From contig JAKACW010000005.1 of assembly GCA_021821045.1 (NCBI GenBank), positions 1-64,000 on the forward strand: 64,000 nucleotides of DNA, given 5' to 3'. The position numbers and the translations under genes were made by a program. The DNA is from Pseudomonadota bacterium. Its GTDB lineage: Bacteria > Pseudomonadota > Gammaproteobacteria > JAADHS01. The notes below the pieces were generated by a model. It searched no databases and had not been told where the DNA came from. It saw only the letters and a program-made list of their open reading frames with translations. Shown one piece after another: positions 16,986 through 26,452 of this stretch (positions are counted from its first letter, which is position 1; every line of letters begins with the position of its first letter).

Positions 16986-17615
16986 TTAGGCGCGTTGCGT
17001 CAGAACCGAATCGATCAAACCGTATTCAACGGCTTGTTGACCGCTCATGAAATTGTCGCGATCTGTATCGATCTGTATATTTTCTATCGGCTGCCCGGTG
17101 TGTTTCGCCAAGATTCGATTTAATCGGTCCCGAATAGCAAGAATTTCCCGGGCGTGGATGTCGATATCCGACGCCTGACCCTGAAACCCTCCGAGTGGCT
17201 GATGAATCATCATGCGGGAGTGTGGCAAACAATAGCGCTTGCCTGCGGCTCCCCCCGCCAGCAGAAGGGCGCCCATGCTGGCGGCCTGGCCGATGCACAT
17301 GGTACTGACGTCCGGCTTGATGAACTGCATGGTGTCGTAGATGGCGAGCCCCGCCGTTACGACGCCACCGGGCGAGTTAATATATAAAGAGATATCTTTG
17401 TCGGGGTTTTCCGACTCCAGAAAGAGCAATTGGGCCACGACCACATTGGCCATGTAATCTTCGACGGGACCGCACAGAAAAATGATGCGCTCCTTAAGCA
17501 AGCGGGAATAGATATCGAAAGCTCGCTCGCCCCGCGCCGTTTGCTCGACGACCATTGGGACAAGATTCAGAGCCTTCTCGGGGGACATCCCACCATAGAC
17601 GTTGCCGACCATCAA
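16986..17615 (-). CDS. clpP: ATP-dependent Clp protease proteolytic subunit ClpP
   Basis: 209 residues. The catalytic serine is in [11 protein letters not shown], the histidine in [13 protein letters not shown] and the aspartate further on near [12 protein letters not shown] 17615 has AAGGAG six bases upstream. It forms the two-ring peptidase chamber with ClpX. The 214 bases between it and tig hold no gene. Confidence 0.97.
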   Translation of the reverse strand: MMVGNVYGGMSPEKALNLVPMVVEQTARGERAFDIYSRLLKERIIFLCGPVEDYMANVVVAQLLFLESENPDKDISLYINSPGGVVTAGLAIYDTMQFIKPDVSTMCIGQAASMGALLLAGGAAGKRYCLPHSRMMIHQPLGGFQGQASDIDIHAREILAIRDRLNRILAKHTGQPIENIQIDTDRDNFMSGQQAVEYGLIDSVLTQRA

Positions 17616-17829
17616 TTACTCCTTAGCACCAATCGCTCAATTTATCAACGGGTTGTGGTCTCGGTACTGCGGCGACGGTTCCCTGTCGCCTCTCTTGTGA
17701 GATGCAAGATTCGTGACCGTTCTGCGTAAACGCGTGGGCAGAAGCCATAGCTAATCAACAAATTACCCTAATCGGGCCCGAGACGCCAGCTTTCCACCTT
17801 CCCCTTACACTACATCAAATTAGTACACG

Positions 17830-19137
17830 CTAGCCCTTGGCGGGTTCCTCGATCAGCTCTTTTACTGAACTGGGTGTCTCCTTGATTTGCGCCTGACCGG
17901 CCAGCCATTGGATGGCCTTATCCTCCAGCAACAGCGCTTCAACATCGCTGAGCGCCTTGCGATTCTCGTAGTACCACTGGACCACTTGCTGGGGTTGTTC
18001 AAAGGTTTCGGCCCGCTTTTCAACCGCCTGACGCAGTTCCTGGGGGGTCACGGATATAGACTGACGGCGCAAGATCTCGGCCACCAGGAGACCGACTGCA
18101 ACGCTCTTGCGTGCCGGCCCCTCAAACGGTTCGCGAGTCAAACCGACTTTGTCCTTGGGTATGCCGTGTCGCATCATTTCCTGAGTGGCACGGGCGATGC
18201 GCGCGTTGACCTCATTGTCGAGAAGCGCCTTCGGCACGTCGATGGAGTTGGCCGCCAGCAAGCGCTCAATCACCTGGTCTTTGACTTTCTGCGCCACAGC
18301 GTCGTCCACCTGCCGTGCGATGTTGTCCTTCACTTGAGCCCGCAGCGACTCCACACCGCCGGTGACGCCGAACAACTCGGCGAACTTTTCGTCCACCGCG
18401 GGCAGCTCCGGCGCGCTGACGCTGTTGATCTTCACGTCGAAATGGGCCGTTTTGCCGGCCAAATTCTCCGCCGGATAGTTCTCGGGGAATTCGATGTCGA
18501 AACCTTTGCTCTCGCCGGCACGCACGCCAGTCAGATTCTTCTCGAAATCGCCCACCAGCGAACCGCTGCCGATGATGATGTTGTAGTCCGCCGCCTCGCC
18601 GCCGCTGAATTTTTCTCCGTTCAGCGTGCCGACGAAATCGACATTGACTTGATCCCCGTCTTGGGACGCGCGATCGACGGCCTTATACGCTTTGTTTTGT
18701 TCGCGCAAACGATCGATGACGCGATCGACGTCGGCGTCAGTCACTTGCACCGCCGGCTTGTCGATGGTGAAGTTGCTCGGTATTTGCACTTCGAACTCGG
18801 GGTAGACTTCGAAGCTGGCGGTGAATTCCAGCGGCCCGCCCGGTTGAAAGTTGGCGTGCTCGATCACCGGCTGGCCGACGGGACGCAGCTTCTCCTTCAC
18901 CACGGCTTCGCGAAAACCGCGTTGCACCATGTCGTGACTGACTTCATCGCGCACACGCTGGCCGAACTGCCGTTGCACCACCTTTAGCGGCGCCTTGCCG
19001 GGACGAAACCCGTCGATGCGCGCCGTCGCAGCCAGGGACTGAATTCGTGCGGCGATCTGCTTTTCGATTTCGGAAGGAGGAATCGCCACCGTCATGCGAC
19101 GGCCAAGACCTTCGGTTTGCTTGATCGAGATTTCCAT
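17830..19137 (-). CDS. tig: Trigger factor, ribosome-associated chaperone
   Basis: 435 residues from ATG 19137, chosen because trigger factors begin with this kind of sequence (MEISIKQTEGLGRRMTV); an in-frame start 18 codons earlier would add residues unlike the family. It has the ribosome-binding signature GFRPGKAPLKVV (~44-55), a central FKBP-type isomerase domain (DQVNVDFVGTLNGEKFSGG, ~150-240) and a helical C-terminal substrate cradle. It binds nascent chains at the tunnel exit. It heads the tig-clpP-clpX-lon cluster, downstream of tRNA-Leu. Confidence 0.96.
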   Translation of the reverse strand: MEISIKQTEGLGRRMTVAIPPSEIEKQIAARIQSLAATARIDGFRPGKAPLKVVQRQFGQRVRDEVSHDMVQRGFREAVVKEKLRPVGQPVIEHANFQPGGPLEFTASFEVYPEFEVQIPSNFTIDKPAVQVTDADVDRVIDRLREQNKAYKAVDRASQDGDQVNVDFVGTLNGEKFSGGEAADYNIIIGSGSLVGDFEKNLTGVRAGESKGFDIEFPENYPAENLAGKTAHFDVKINSVSAPELPAVDEKFAELFGVTGGVESLRAQVKDNIARQVDDAVAQKVKDQVIERLLAANSIDVPKALLDNEVNARIARATQEMMRHGIPKDKVGLTREPFEGPARKSVAVGLLVAEILRRQSISVTPQELRQAVEKRAETFEQPQQVVQWYYENRKALSDVEALLLEDKAIQWLAGQAQIKETPSSVKELIEEPAKG

Positions 19138-19227
19138 GACTCTTGAACCTTTATCTATCGTTGCCTTAGTAGCCCAGCCGGGGATCGCCAAATGCGCTGA
19201 ATATTGTGCGCTGATAATCGATACTCA

Positions 19228-19313
<86 letters not shown>

Positions 19314-19344
19314 TCGCCATCGGGGATGAATCCGAGCGCGCCAT

Positions 19345-19373
19345 ATTATAGGGCGGTACCCTGGCCCCGTCAT
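19345..19373 (-). promoter_or_regulatory. Candidate promoter of tRNA-Leu
   Basis: On the minus strand the perfect -10 TATAAT (19350-19345) follows ATGACG (19373-19368) by 17 bases; the start would be ~25 bases before the mature tRNA. Confidence 0.5.
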
Positions 19374-19465
19374 CCCCTGGGCCCTGTTCCGCGTCGGGTT
19401 TTTTCCCATTTATTGAACCACATAGCGTTTATGGTCCGCGACTTAGGCCGATTTCATCCGGCTCG

Positions 19466-22400
19466 TTAGCGCGGCGGCGGATAGCGAATCGGCCCACCCG
19501 GCGTGCCGATCGTTCCCGAACTCAATGACGCGCTGCCGAAATCCACCAAATATGCAGTGCCGAAATTCAACGACGATTTATCGCCGTCGGTTACCGTAAC
19601 CAATTCCGGCAGATCCAGCGTCCGCAGCGCGCCGCAGGCTTCGCCCGGATCGCACAGTATCCCGTCTTGATCCATGTCGCTGCCGGCAAAAATGAAGTAG
19701 TCGCCCGGCGCGACGGCATCGATCGCGAAGCGGTACTCGCCCTTTTCGGTATCGGGCAACACGTGCACCGTATGCGCCTCCTTGCTCTCATCCTTGGGTA
19801 ACAGCAACACATAATGCGATCCGGTGTTGGTACTGACCGGACCGTTAAAAACACCCATCAGGACGTCAACGGTCGCGGCGCCGTCACTGGTTGCGATAGC
19901 GATCGATGCCGAGTAGTTGCCGTCGGCCAAGTTTCGACGATTGACCTGCGCGGTGTAGATGCCCAGCCCGTCGGTATCGACTTGTTTGCGCACGACGCTT
20001 AACCACGGCTGATTGCCCTTGACCGACTCCACTCGCAGCGTCGCCCCGCCGCTGTTGTTGATTCTGAAGTCCAGTGCCACGGATCCAAATCCGAAATTCA
20101 GCGCGCTAGGTTGCACCACCAGGCTCGGGGGACGCGGCGACGGATTGGTGCCGCTCTCGGCAAGGGTACGCGCCTCAAACACCGCCTTGAATGCATCGAT
20201 CAAGCCATACCCAAACTGTTCGTCGCGCCCTGAGGGGCCCAACTCCTCGGTGATCTTTCCGCTGGCCAGCAAGTCGTCGAATATATCGGGCGTCAGCCCA
20301 GGAAACACAGACTTCATCAACGCCGCGATGCCGGCGACGTGCGGCGCGGCCATGGACGTGCCCTCCAACATCGGGTAGCGATAGAGAATCGTTCCCGTGC
20401 GATCGGATCCGCCGGTGCTCAACACGCCGTCACCCAAACCGTCGGCGTTGGCGTCCTGACTCAAGTCGCCGCCGGGCGCGGCCACGGCGATATGGGCGCC
20501 AAAGTTTGAATACGGCGCGAGCTGCTTGGTCGAGCCGACGGCGCTGACCGCGACGACCCCGGGATAACCCGCGGGATACATTGGATCGCCCGTTCGCTCG
20601 TTGCCGGCCGCCGCGACAACGATTACGCCGGCTTGGCGTACCTGTTGAATCGTCTCCATAAGCGCATCCGAGAACTCGCTGGAACCGAAACTCAAGTTGA
20701 GAATATCGGCTCGGCGTGCCGGCAACGTGTTCGAATCATTGGCTAAACCGGCCGCGAACTGCAGGGCTTCAATCACATCGCCCGTGGTTCCACCAAGTCG
20801 CCCCAGAACCCGCAACGGCATGATCTTCGCGCCCCACGCCACACCGGCCACACCTTGATTGTTGTTCGTGGCCGCGGCGATGGTGCCGGCGACATGGGTG
20901 CCGTGAAAGGTGCTGCCGTTGGGCCCTTGATCGCCCGGATCGTCGGGATTCGGATCGCGACCGTTGCCGTCACCCGCGCTGGCTGCGCTGCTGATAAAGT
21001 CGTACCCTGGCACGGTCTGACCCACCATATCCGGATGGTTCAACAGCACGCCGCTATCGACGACCGCGACAATGACATCGGCGGAGCCGGTGGTCAGATC
21101 CCACGCCGCGGGCAGATGCACCAGCGGATAGTGCCACTGCATGTTGTACATAGGGTCGTTTGGCACGGCCAGCGGCTTGACGTAGTAGTTAGGTTCGGCA
21201 AACGCCACATCCGGTTGAGCGCGCAAGGCCTTAATGACAGCAAGGGTCTCGTATTTTCGCGCCGTTCTCTCATCGGCAAACGCCCGCGTCGCCGACTTAA
21301 CGAGCGCCCGCGGGCTTGTGTTCGCCGCGATCTTGTAAACCGCGGCCCGAGACAGATCCACGGCCTGCGGCGTGAGCGCCGCCGCGGCCGGTGAACGAGA
21401 GAGACTGCGCGTCGTCGCCGATGCAGCCCACTTGATAATCGCTTCGCCCGGCACAAAATCGCTGCCCATACGCAGCGCTGAACGCGAAACTGCGGCAGCA
21501 GACGGCTGCCCCACCGTCAGCACATAATTTGATCCGCCAACCGCCGCGCACTGCCCAATCGTCGCGCATGACGCCACCTCGATGAAGTAATTCCCGTCTT
21601 GGCCCGCCGTCAGGCGCTCGGCTTCGCCGGTGCCTATCGAAAAGTCAATCAACGTGCCCGCGCTGTTCCACAGAAACAAGTCAAGGTCGGCGGCCAACGC
21701 ATCGCCGATGTAAAGCACAACTTGTTGACCGGCGGCCAGACGCACCGAGTAGAAGTCGGACACATCGCCAAGTTCGTACGAGCGACCGAACGGTCCGGTT
21801 CCCGGCGCGTTGACATAGCCGCCCACGGTGACCGGATTGCTGATCACTTGGGCCGATTCGATAGCGTTGTTGGCGACGGGCTCGATCAATTCGTCATTAA
21901 TGTCGCCATCCACGTCCGTAAACGGCGCAATCGCAATGGTGCCGCACAAGGTGAAAGTGCCCGGCGGGCCGGGGATTGCCTCGCGGTCGTTTATCGTGAC
22001 GCTCACCTCACGTTGCGCGCCGTTACTCGCCGTCAGCCGCAACCGTGCTCGGCTGCCACATTGGTCCGTATCCAAACTGGATCGCACCGACACGCTTTGA
22101 AAAGCCTGCCAGTTGTCGGCGGTGAACGTCAGCGGCGCCGGATCGACCAACGTGACGCCAGGGTCGGCGTCGACCAACTCGGGGGTTACGGTGATAGCGG
22201 TCGGCGGCTCGGCGTCCAGCTTAACGCCCACGGTGCCGCGCGCGCCCTCTTCCAACGTCAGCGACTGCAGCGTGGTCACAATGCTCGCCGATCCCGGCGC
22301 GATATAGGTGTCGACCTCGGAAACGATCCATTCCGCCGCCACGATCCCCGGCGCAACCGCGCGAATAATCGCATTGCCGTTGTCACTGTCGTCGTCCAAG

Positions 22401-22813
22401 GCCGCCTCCGCCGTGAACGGAACGAAAACGTCCCAATCGGCCGCCGCGATGACGATGTCGCTCGGAGAAACGCTGATATCCTCGTCGCCTTCCACACGCG
22501 AGACCGACACGGTGACTTCATCCACGGTGGGACGCGCGGATAGCTTGAATCGGAATATGCGTTGCCCACCTTCGTCGACGGTCAATGGCTGCGGAACAGC
22601 CTCCGCGACGATGCTCAGCGGCAAGGGATTGTTGGAACCGTCACCCGTTGTGTCTCCGGGCGCGTCGCTGCCACCGCCGCCGCACGCGGCCAAAATGACG
22701 CACGCGACAGTCACGGCCCATGCACGGTTACAAATTGCGATGAACTTGGCATCACTTGCCACGAGGTTACGTCCTGTAATCGGCGACGATGGTTTAAGCG
22801 CGGGGAAAAACAA
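19466..22813 (-). CDS. Subtilisin-like (S8) serine protease lipoprotein with extra N-terminal beta domains
   Basis: 1115 residues. A lipobox VILAAC puts the lipid-anchored Cys near residue 44; a GTG start 17 codons later (22762) is also possible. Two Calx-beta/cadherin-like domains (~55-160 and ~170-277) precede a PPC-type domain (~345-435, DFYSVRLAAGQQVVLYIGD). The S8 domain has the full triad: Asp586 in VAVVDSG, His637 in HGTHVAGT and Ser820 in GTSMAAPHVAG. A C-terminal region ends with DMDQDGILCDPGEACG, an Asp-rich calcium-site-like loop closed by two Cys. It is predicted to sit on the outer membrane or outside the cell and to degrade proteins. The next gene on the strand is a shorter paralogue lacking the N-terminal domains. 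No type 2 secretion or sorting signal was recognised. Confidence 0.9.
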   Translation of the reverse strand: MFFPALKPSSPITGRNLVASDAKFIAICNRAWAVTVACVILAACGGGGSDAPGDTTGDGSNNPLPLSIVAEAVPQPLTVDEGGQRIFRFKLSARPTVDEVTVSVSRVEGDEDISVSPSDIVIAAADWDVFVPFTAEAALDDDSDNGNAIIRAVAPGIVAAEWIVSEVDTYIAPGSASIVTTLQSLTLEEGARGTVGVKLDAEPPTAITVTPELVDADPGVTLVDPAPLTFTADNWQAFQSVSVRSSLDTDQCGSRARLRLTASNGAQREVSVTINDREAIPGPPGTFTLCGTIAIAPFTDVDGDINDELIEPVANNAIESAQVISNPVTVGGYVNAPGTGPFGRSYELGDVSDFYSVRLAAGQQVVLYIGDALAADLDLFLWNSAGTLIDFSIGTGEAERLTAGQDGNYFIEVASCATIGQCAAVGGSNYVLTVGQPSAAAVSRSALRMGSDFVPGEAIIKWAASATTRSLSRSPAAAALTPQAVDLSRAAVYKIAANTSPRALVKSATRAFADERTARKYETLAVIKALRAQPDVAFAEPNYYVKPLAVPNDPMYNMQWHYPLVHLPAAWDLTTGSADVIVAVVDSGVLLNHPDMVGQTVPGYDFISSAASAGDGNGRDPNPDDPGDQGPNGSTFHGTHVAGTIAAATNNNQGVAGVAWGAKIMPLRVLGRLGGTTGDVIEALQFAAGLANDSNTLPARRADILNLSFGSSEFSDALMETIQQVRQAGVIVVAAAGNERTGDPMYPAGYPGVVAVSAVGSTKQLAPYSNFGAHIAVAAPGGDLSQDANADGLGDGVLSTGGSDRTGTILYRYPMLEGTSMAAPHVAGIAALMKSVFPGLTPDIFDDLLASGKITEELGPSGRDEQFGYGLIDAFKAVFEARTLAESGTNPSPRPPSLVVQPSALNFGFGSVALDFRINNSGGATLRVESVKGNQPWLSVVRKQVDTDGLGIYTAQVNRRNLADGNYSASIAIATSDGAATVDVLMGVFNGPVSTNTGSHYVLLLPKDESKEAHTVHVLPDTEKGEYRFAIDAVAPGDYFIFAGSDMDQDGILCDPGEACGALRTLDLPELVTVTDGDKSSLNFGTAYLVDFGSASLSSGTIGTPGGPIRYPPPR

Positions 22814-22957
22814 ATGAGTTCAGGAACGACCCATGCCAGCACGCGTCAACGGATCGCGCGTCATCCCCGTTCGGGTGCTGAATGCCAATTGTAATCAATA
22901 TGCGAGCGAAAAAATTGCGGTTTGTGAACAAATTTGTGCGCGGCCGCGCAAACGAAT

Positions 22958-25591
22958 TTACTTTGTGGGGAGTCCCAAAGACCGCACCGGTATTGAACCG
23001 GCGGTAAAGTTGATCGGATAGCCGGTGTCGAAGTCCAGCGCCGTCGCGTTGCTTTGAGTAACCACAACCATTTGCGGCTGCTCGAGTGTCCTGAATGCTC
23101 CGCATGACTCACCGGGATCGCACAGCTGGCCGTCGCCGTCCAAATCGCTTCCGGCGTAGAGGTGATAGGTTCCCGGCGGCACACCCCTCAACGTGAACCG
23201 ATACTGCCCGCCCGTAGGCGCAACCGTCGCGCTCGCAATCACTTGGTGGGTATCGGGCTCCAACAGCCGCACCAGTTGCACCCCGGCGTTGGCGGCGATG
23301 GGCGCCGCGCGCACCTCGAACACAACGTTCACGGTCATGTTGCCGCCGGTGGTGGCGATCGTGATGGTTCCCGTGCGGGTTCCGCTTGTTTGATTCTGAC
23401 GATCCAAGCGCGCCGTATACATGCCCACACCTTCGGCATTGACTTGCTTTTGAACAATCTGAAGCCATGGTTGACTTGGCGTCACGGCAGTGACCCGCAG
23501 TCCGGGGCCCCCTACCGAGTTGACTGAGAAATCGAGCGCCGCCAAGGTCGCCCCAAAGTTCAAGGCCGACGGCTGCGCGACGGCCTGGGGCGGCAACGGC
23601 GGCGGGTTGTTGCCGTTTTGCGCGAGGGTGCGCGCTTCCGAAACGGCCTTGAAGGCATCGATCAAACCGTAACCAAACCGGTCGTCACGCCCGGCCACGC
23701 CCAAGTCTTCCGTAATTCGCCCGCTGGCCAGCAAGTCATCGAACGTTTGCGGCGTCAAACCGGAAAACACCGACTTCATCAGCGCCGCCACCCCGGCCAC
23801 GTGGGGCGAGGCCATGGACGTTCCCTGGAACACCGGATAGCGAAACTGAATGGCCCCGGTGCGATCCGAGCCGCCGGCGCTCAATACACCGTCGCCGGAA
23901 CCGTCGCCGTTCGCATCTTTCGACAAATCTCCGCCGGGCGCCGCCACGTCGATGTATGCGCCGAAGTTCGAATACGGCACGAATAGTTTCGTGAAATCCA
24001 CCGCGCTCACGGCGACAACGCCCGGATACCCCGCCGGATACATCACGTCGCTGGTACTCTCATTGCCGGCGGCTGCGATAACGATCACGCCGGCATCGCG
24101 CACTTGTTGAATCACGTCTTGCGCCGTCTGCGAGAATTGTGGGCCGCCGAAACTGAGATTGAGAATATCCACCTTGCGCGGCGGAGTCGTTCCGGAATCG
24201 TTAGGCAATCCGGCGGCGTAGCGCATGGCTTGCGTGACATCGTAGTCCGTCCCTCCCAGCTCGCCCAGCACGCGCAGCGGCATGACCTTCGCGCCCCAAG
24301 CAATGCCCGCCACTCCCTGACCGTTGTTCGTGGCCGCAGCGATCGTACCGCTCACGTGCGTGCCGTGAAACGAGCTGCCGTTGGGACCTTGATCGCCCGG
24401 ATCGTCGGGATTGGGATCGATGCCGTCGCCGTCGACCGAGTTGTTCGTGCTGCGAATGAAATCGTAGCCGGCAACCGTCTGGCCCTGAATGTCCGGGTGA
24501 TTCAACAACACGCCGGTGTCGATGACGCCGACGATGACATTGGCCGAACCGGTGGTCAGATCCCACGCCGCCGGCAAATTCAAAATCGGATAATGCCACT
24601 GCATGTTGTAAAGCGGGTCCGTGGGCACGGCCAGCGGTTTGACGACGTAGTTGGGTTCGGCCAGCACAACGTCGGCGCGGGCGCGAAGTTCGCGAATCGC
24701 GAGCAAAGTCTCGAATTTGCGGGCGAGTTCCTCCGTCGCAAACGTGCGGACCGGCTCGACAGGATTCACCGCTCGAATCGCGCCATTCCCGTTAGCCGCT
24801 TCGACCTTGTAAAGCATTTCCCGCGATACATCGCCACCCTGCGCCACGAGCCCGGTGGCCGCTGCCGCCGTAAGACTTCGCGTGGCGGCCGTGCTTGCCC
24901 ACTTCACGATGACATCGTCGGCGACAAAATCGTCGCTGAGTCGCAACGCCGACGCTGACGCCGCCGCCGTGGGTTGACCGATCGTCAGCACGTAGTTGGA
25001 CCCGCCCATGGCCGCACAGCGGCTGACGCAAGCCGCGACTTCGACGAAGTAATCACCATCGTTGGCAACGTCGACTTGCAGAAAGTCGCCCGGACCCAAA
25101 GCCGCATTAACGACGGTTCCACTGCTGTCGCGCAAGTAAAGGTCCAAATCGACAGGCTCGGCCGTGCCGCGGGCGCCCACGACAGTATCGCCGACATGCA
25201 ATGTGACCTGCTGCCCGGCGTTGAGCCGCACGGCGTAAAAATCCGACACATCGCCACCCTGGCGGGAACGCCCCACGGGTCCGGTGCCCGGCGCATTGAC
25301 GTAACCGCCAACCGTCACTGGATTGGAAACCGGCTGTGCCCGAGCGATGGCGTCGTTCGGCGCGTACGGAGCCGCCGGGTCATTGACGTCACTGTCCACG
25401 AGGCTAAACGGAGGCGCGGTGATCGTGCCGGTCAATGTGTAGGTTGTCGGGCTACCCGTCGTATTGCCGACGTTGCTTCCCGGCGGGGCTTTTTTGGCGC
25501 CGCCGCCCCCGCACGCCGCCAGAAGCAGACAAAACGTCGCGATTATGGCCACGCAAGCGGACGACGAACGGACTGTGGGGATCTTTGGCAC
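22958..25591 (-). CDS. Subtilisin-like (S8) serine protease lipoprotein, paralogue
   Basis: 877 residues. The lipobox LLAAC gives Cys27. A PPC-like domain (~110-205) precedes a propeptide-like stretch and the S8 domain with Asp358 (GVIDTG), His409 (HGTHVSGT), Asn510 in AAAGNES and Ser592 (GTSMASPHVAG). The C-terminus repeats the DLDGDGQLCDPGESCG motif of its neighbour. From the PPC domain on, the two proteins align along their whole length, so they arose by tandem duplication; this copy lacks the two Calx-beta-like domains. It probably lies upstream in the same transcript (144 bases between them). Confidence 0.9.
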   Translation of the reverse strand: MPKIPTVRSSSACVAIIATFCLLLAACGGGGAKKAPPGSNVGNTTGSPTTYTLTGTITAPPFSLVDSDVNDPAAPYAPNDAIARAQPVSNPVTVGGYVNAPGTGPVGRSRQGGDVSDFYAVRLNAGQQVTLHVGDTVVGARGTAEPVDLDLYLRDSSGTVVNAALGPGDFLQVDVANDGDYFVEVAACVSRCAAMGGSNYVLTIGQPTAAASASALRLSDDFVADDVIVKWASTAATRSLTAAAATGLVAQGGDVSREMLYKVEAANGNGAIRAVNPVEPVRTFATEELARKFETLLAIRELRARADVVLAEPNYVVKPLAVPTDPLYNMQWHYPILNLPAAWDLTTGSANVIVGVIDTGVLLNHPDIQGQTVAGYDFIRSTNNSVDGDGIDPNPDDPGDQGPNGSSFHGTHVSGTIAAATNNGQGVAGIAWGAKVMPLRVLGELGGTDYDVTQAMRYAAGLPNDSGTTPPRKVDILNLSFGGPQFSQTAQDVIQQVRDAGVIVIAAAGNESTSDVMYPAGYPGVVAVSAVDFTKLFVPYSNFGAYIDVAAPGGDLSKDANGDGSGDGVLSAGGSDRTGAIQFRYPVFQGTSMASPHVAGVAALMKSVFSGLTPQTFDDLLASGRITEDLGVAGRDDRFGYGLIDAFKAVSEARTLAQNGNNPPPLPPQAVAQPSALNFGATLAALDFSVNSVGGPGLRVTAVTPSQPWLQIVQKQVNAEGVGMYTARLDRQNQTSGTRTGTITIATTGGNMTVNVVFEVRAAPIAANAGVQLVRLLEPDTHQVIASATVAPTGGQYRFTLRGVPPGTYHLYAGSDLDGDGQLCDPGESCGAFRTLEQPQMVVVTQSNATALDFDTGYPINFTAGSIPVRSLGLPTK

Positions 25592-25877
25592 CGATTAACG
25601 ACCTGTTATCGCGATTTTTTTTGTTATTTTAAGCACGACGGACAAAATAGCCATCCGTAACGACAACAGCACGACCCCGGGGGTGGCTAGAACACATTGG
25701 GGCTCACCAGCTGATACGGCCAACGCCTACATATTATAAGCACGCCGGCACGCCCAGACACGTCCAGCGTTACAATCGGCCCACATCGGGCATGGGAGAA
25801 TTCCCGGATAGCACAGCCAAGATGGCTCCTATAGCCTGATCCCCGCTTTCAACAAAACAACGCGACAGGGAGATTTT

Positions 25878-26405
25878 ATGTCATTTCTTTTCAACTACCG
25901 TTCGACCGCCGCCATCGGACTGGCCGGCGCCCTTTTATTCGCACCCGCGGCCTTCGCCCAGTCCCATGACCATGGCGGCGACGGCAAATCAGACAGCAAA
26001 GGCAAAGACAAGGAGAAAGGCCACGGCGGCGGCATGATGATGGGCCACATGGCCAATCTGCCGGGCAGCGAAGTGGAAAAGTGCCACGGCCACGACGGCA
26101 TGCCGCCCCACTACTGCGAACCGGTATACCACGTCGTGAGTTCGGTGCGCGGCGTCGCCATCGACGAAGTCGCGGCGGCGGGTGATCGGGCGGTGATCGT
26201 CACGCTGCGGGAGTTGAATGTCATGCACCCCGGCGTAACTCAAAAAATCGTTATCGTCGGCGGCGGCGGCGATTTGGCGGGCGCGGCGATCGTCGACGGC
26301 GGTTGGAAAGAAAAGCAGAAAGTGCAACTCAACCTCACCGGCGACGGCAGTCTGTACTCCCAAGGGAAACTGAAGCTCCACGTCTTCCCGTTGACCGGAC
26401 CGTAA
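25878..26405 (+). CDS. Secreted His/Met-rich protein, possible metal binder
   Basis: 175 residues not recognised as a named family. Residues 1-27 form a clear Sec signal peptide (AAIGLAGALLFAPAAFAQ). A low-complexity stretch (~29-60) holds HDHGG, a Lys/Asp/Gly run and GHGGGMMMGHM, ligands typical of copper- or silver-handling periplasmic proteins. Then comes KCHGHDGMPPHYC and a beta-rich C-terminal domain (~70-175) with no further motif. A periplasmic metal-binding role is inferred from composition only. AGGGAG precedes ATG 25878 at normal distance. It converges on the P-type ATPase gene, with a hairpin between. Confidence 0.6.
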   Translation: MSFLFNYRSTAAIGLAGALLFAPAAFAQSHDHGGDGKSDSKGKDKEKGHGGGMMMGHMANLPGSEVEKCHGHDGMPPHYCEPVYHVVSSVRGVAIDEVAAAGDRAVIVTLRELNVMHPGVTQKIVIVGGGGDLAGAAIVDGGWKEKQKVQLNLTGDGSLYSQGKLKLHVFPLTGP

Positions 26406-26408
26406 TCC

Positions 26409-26450
26409 GCAAATGCGCCGCTCGTCCTGCACGGCGAGCGGCGCATTTGC
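26409..26450. terminator. Long perfect hairpin between convergent genes
   Basis: A 16-bp perfect stem (26409-26424 with 26435-26450) around 10 bases. It lies between two stop codons and probably ends transcription from either side, although neither flank has a good T-run. Confidence 0.55.
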
Positions 26451-26452
26451 CG

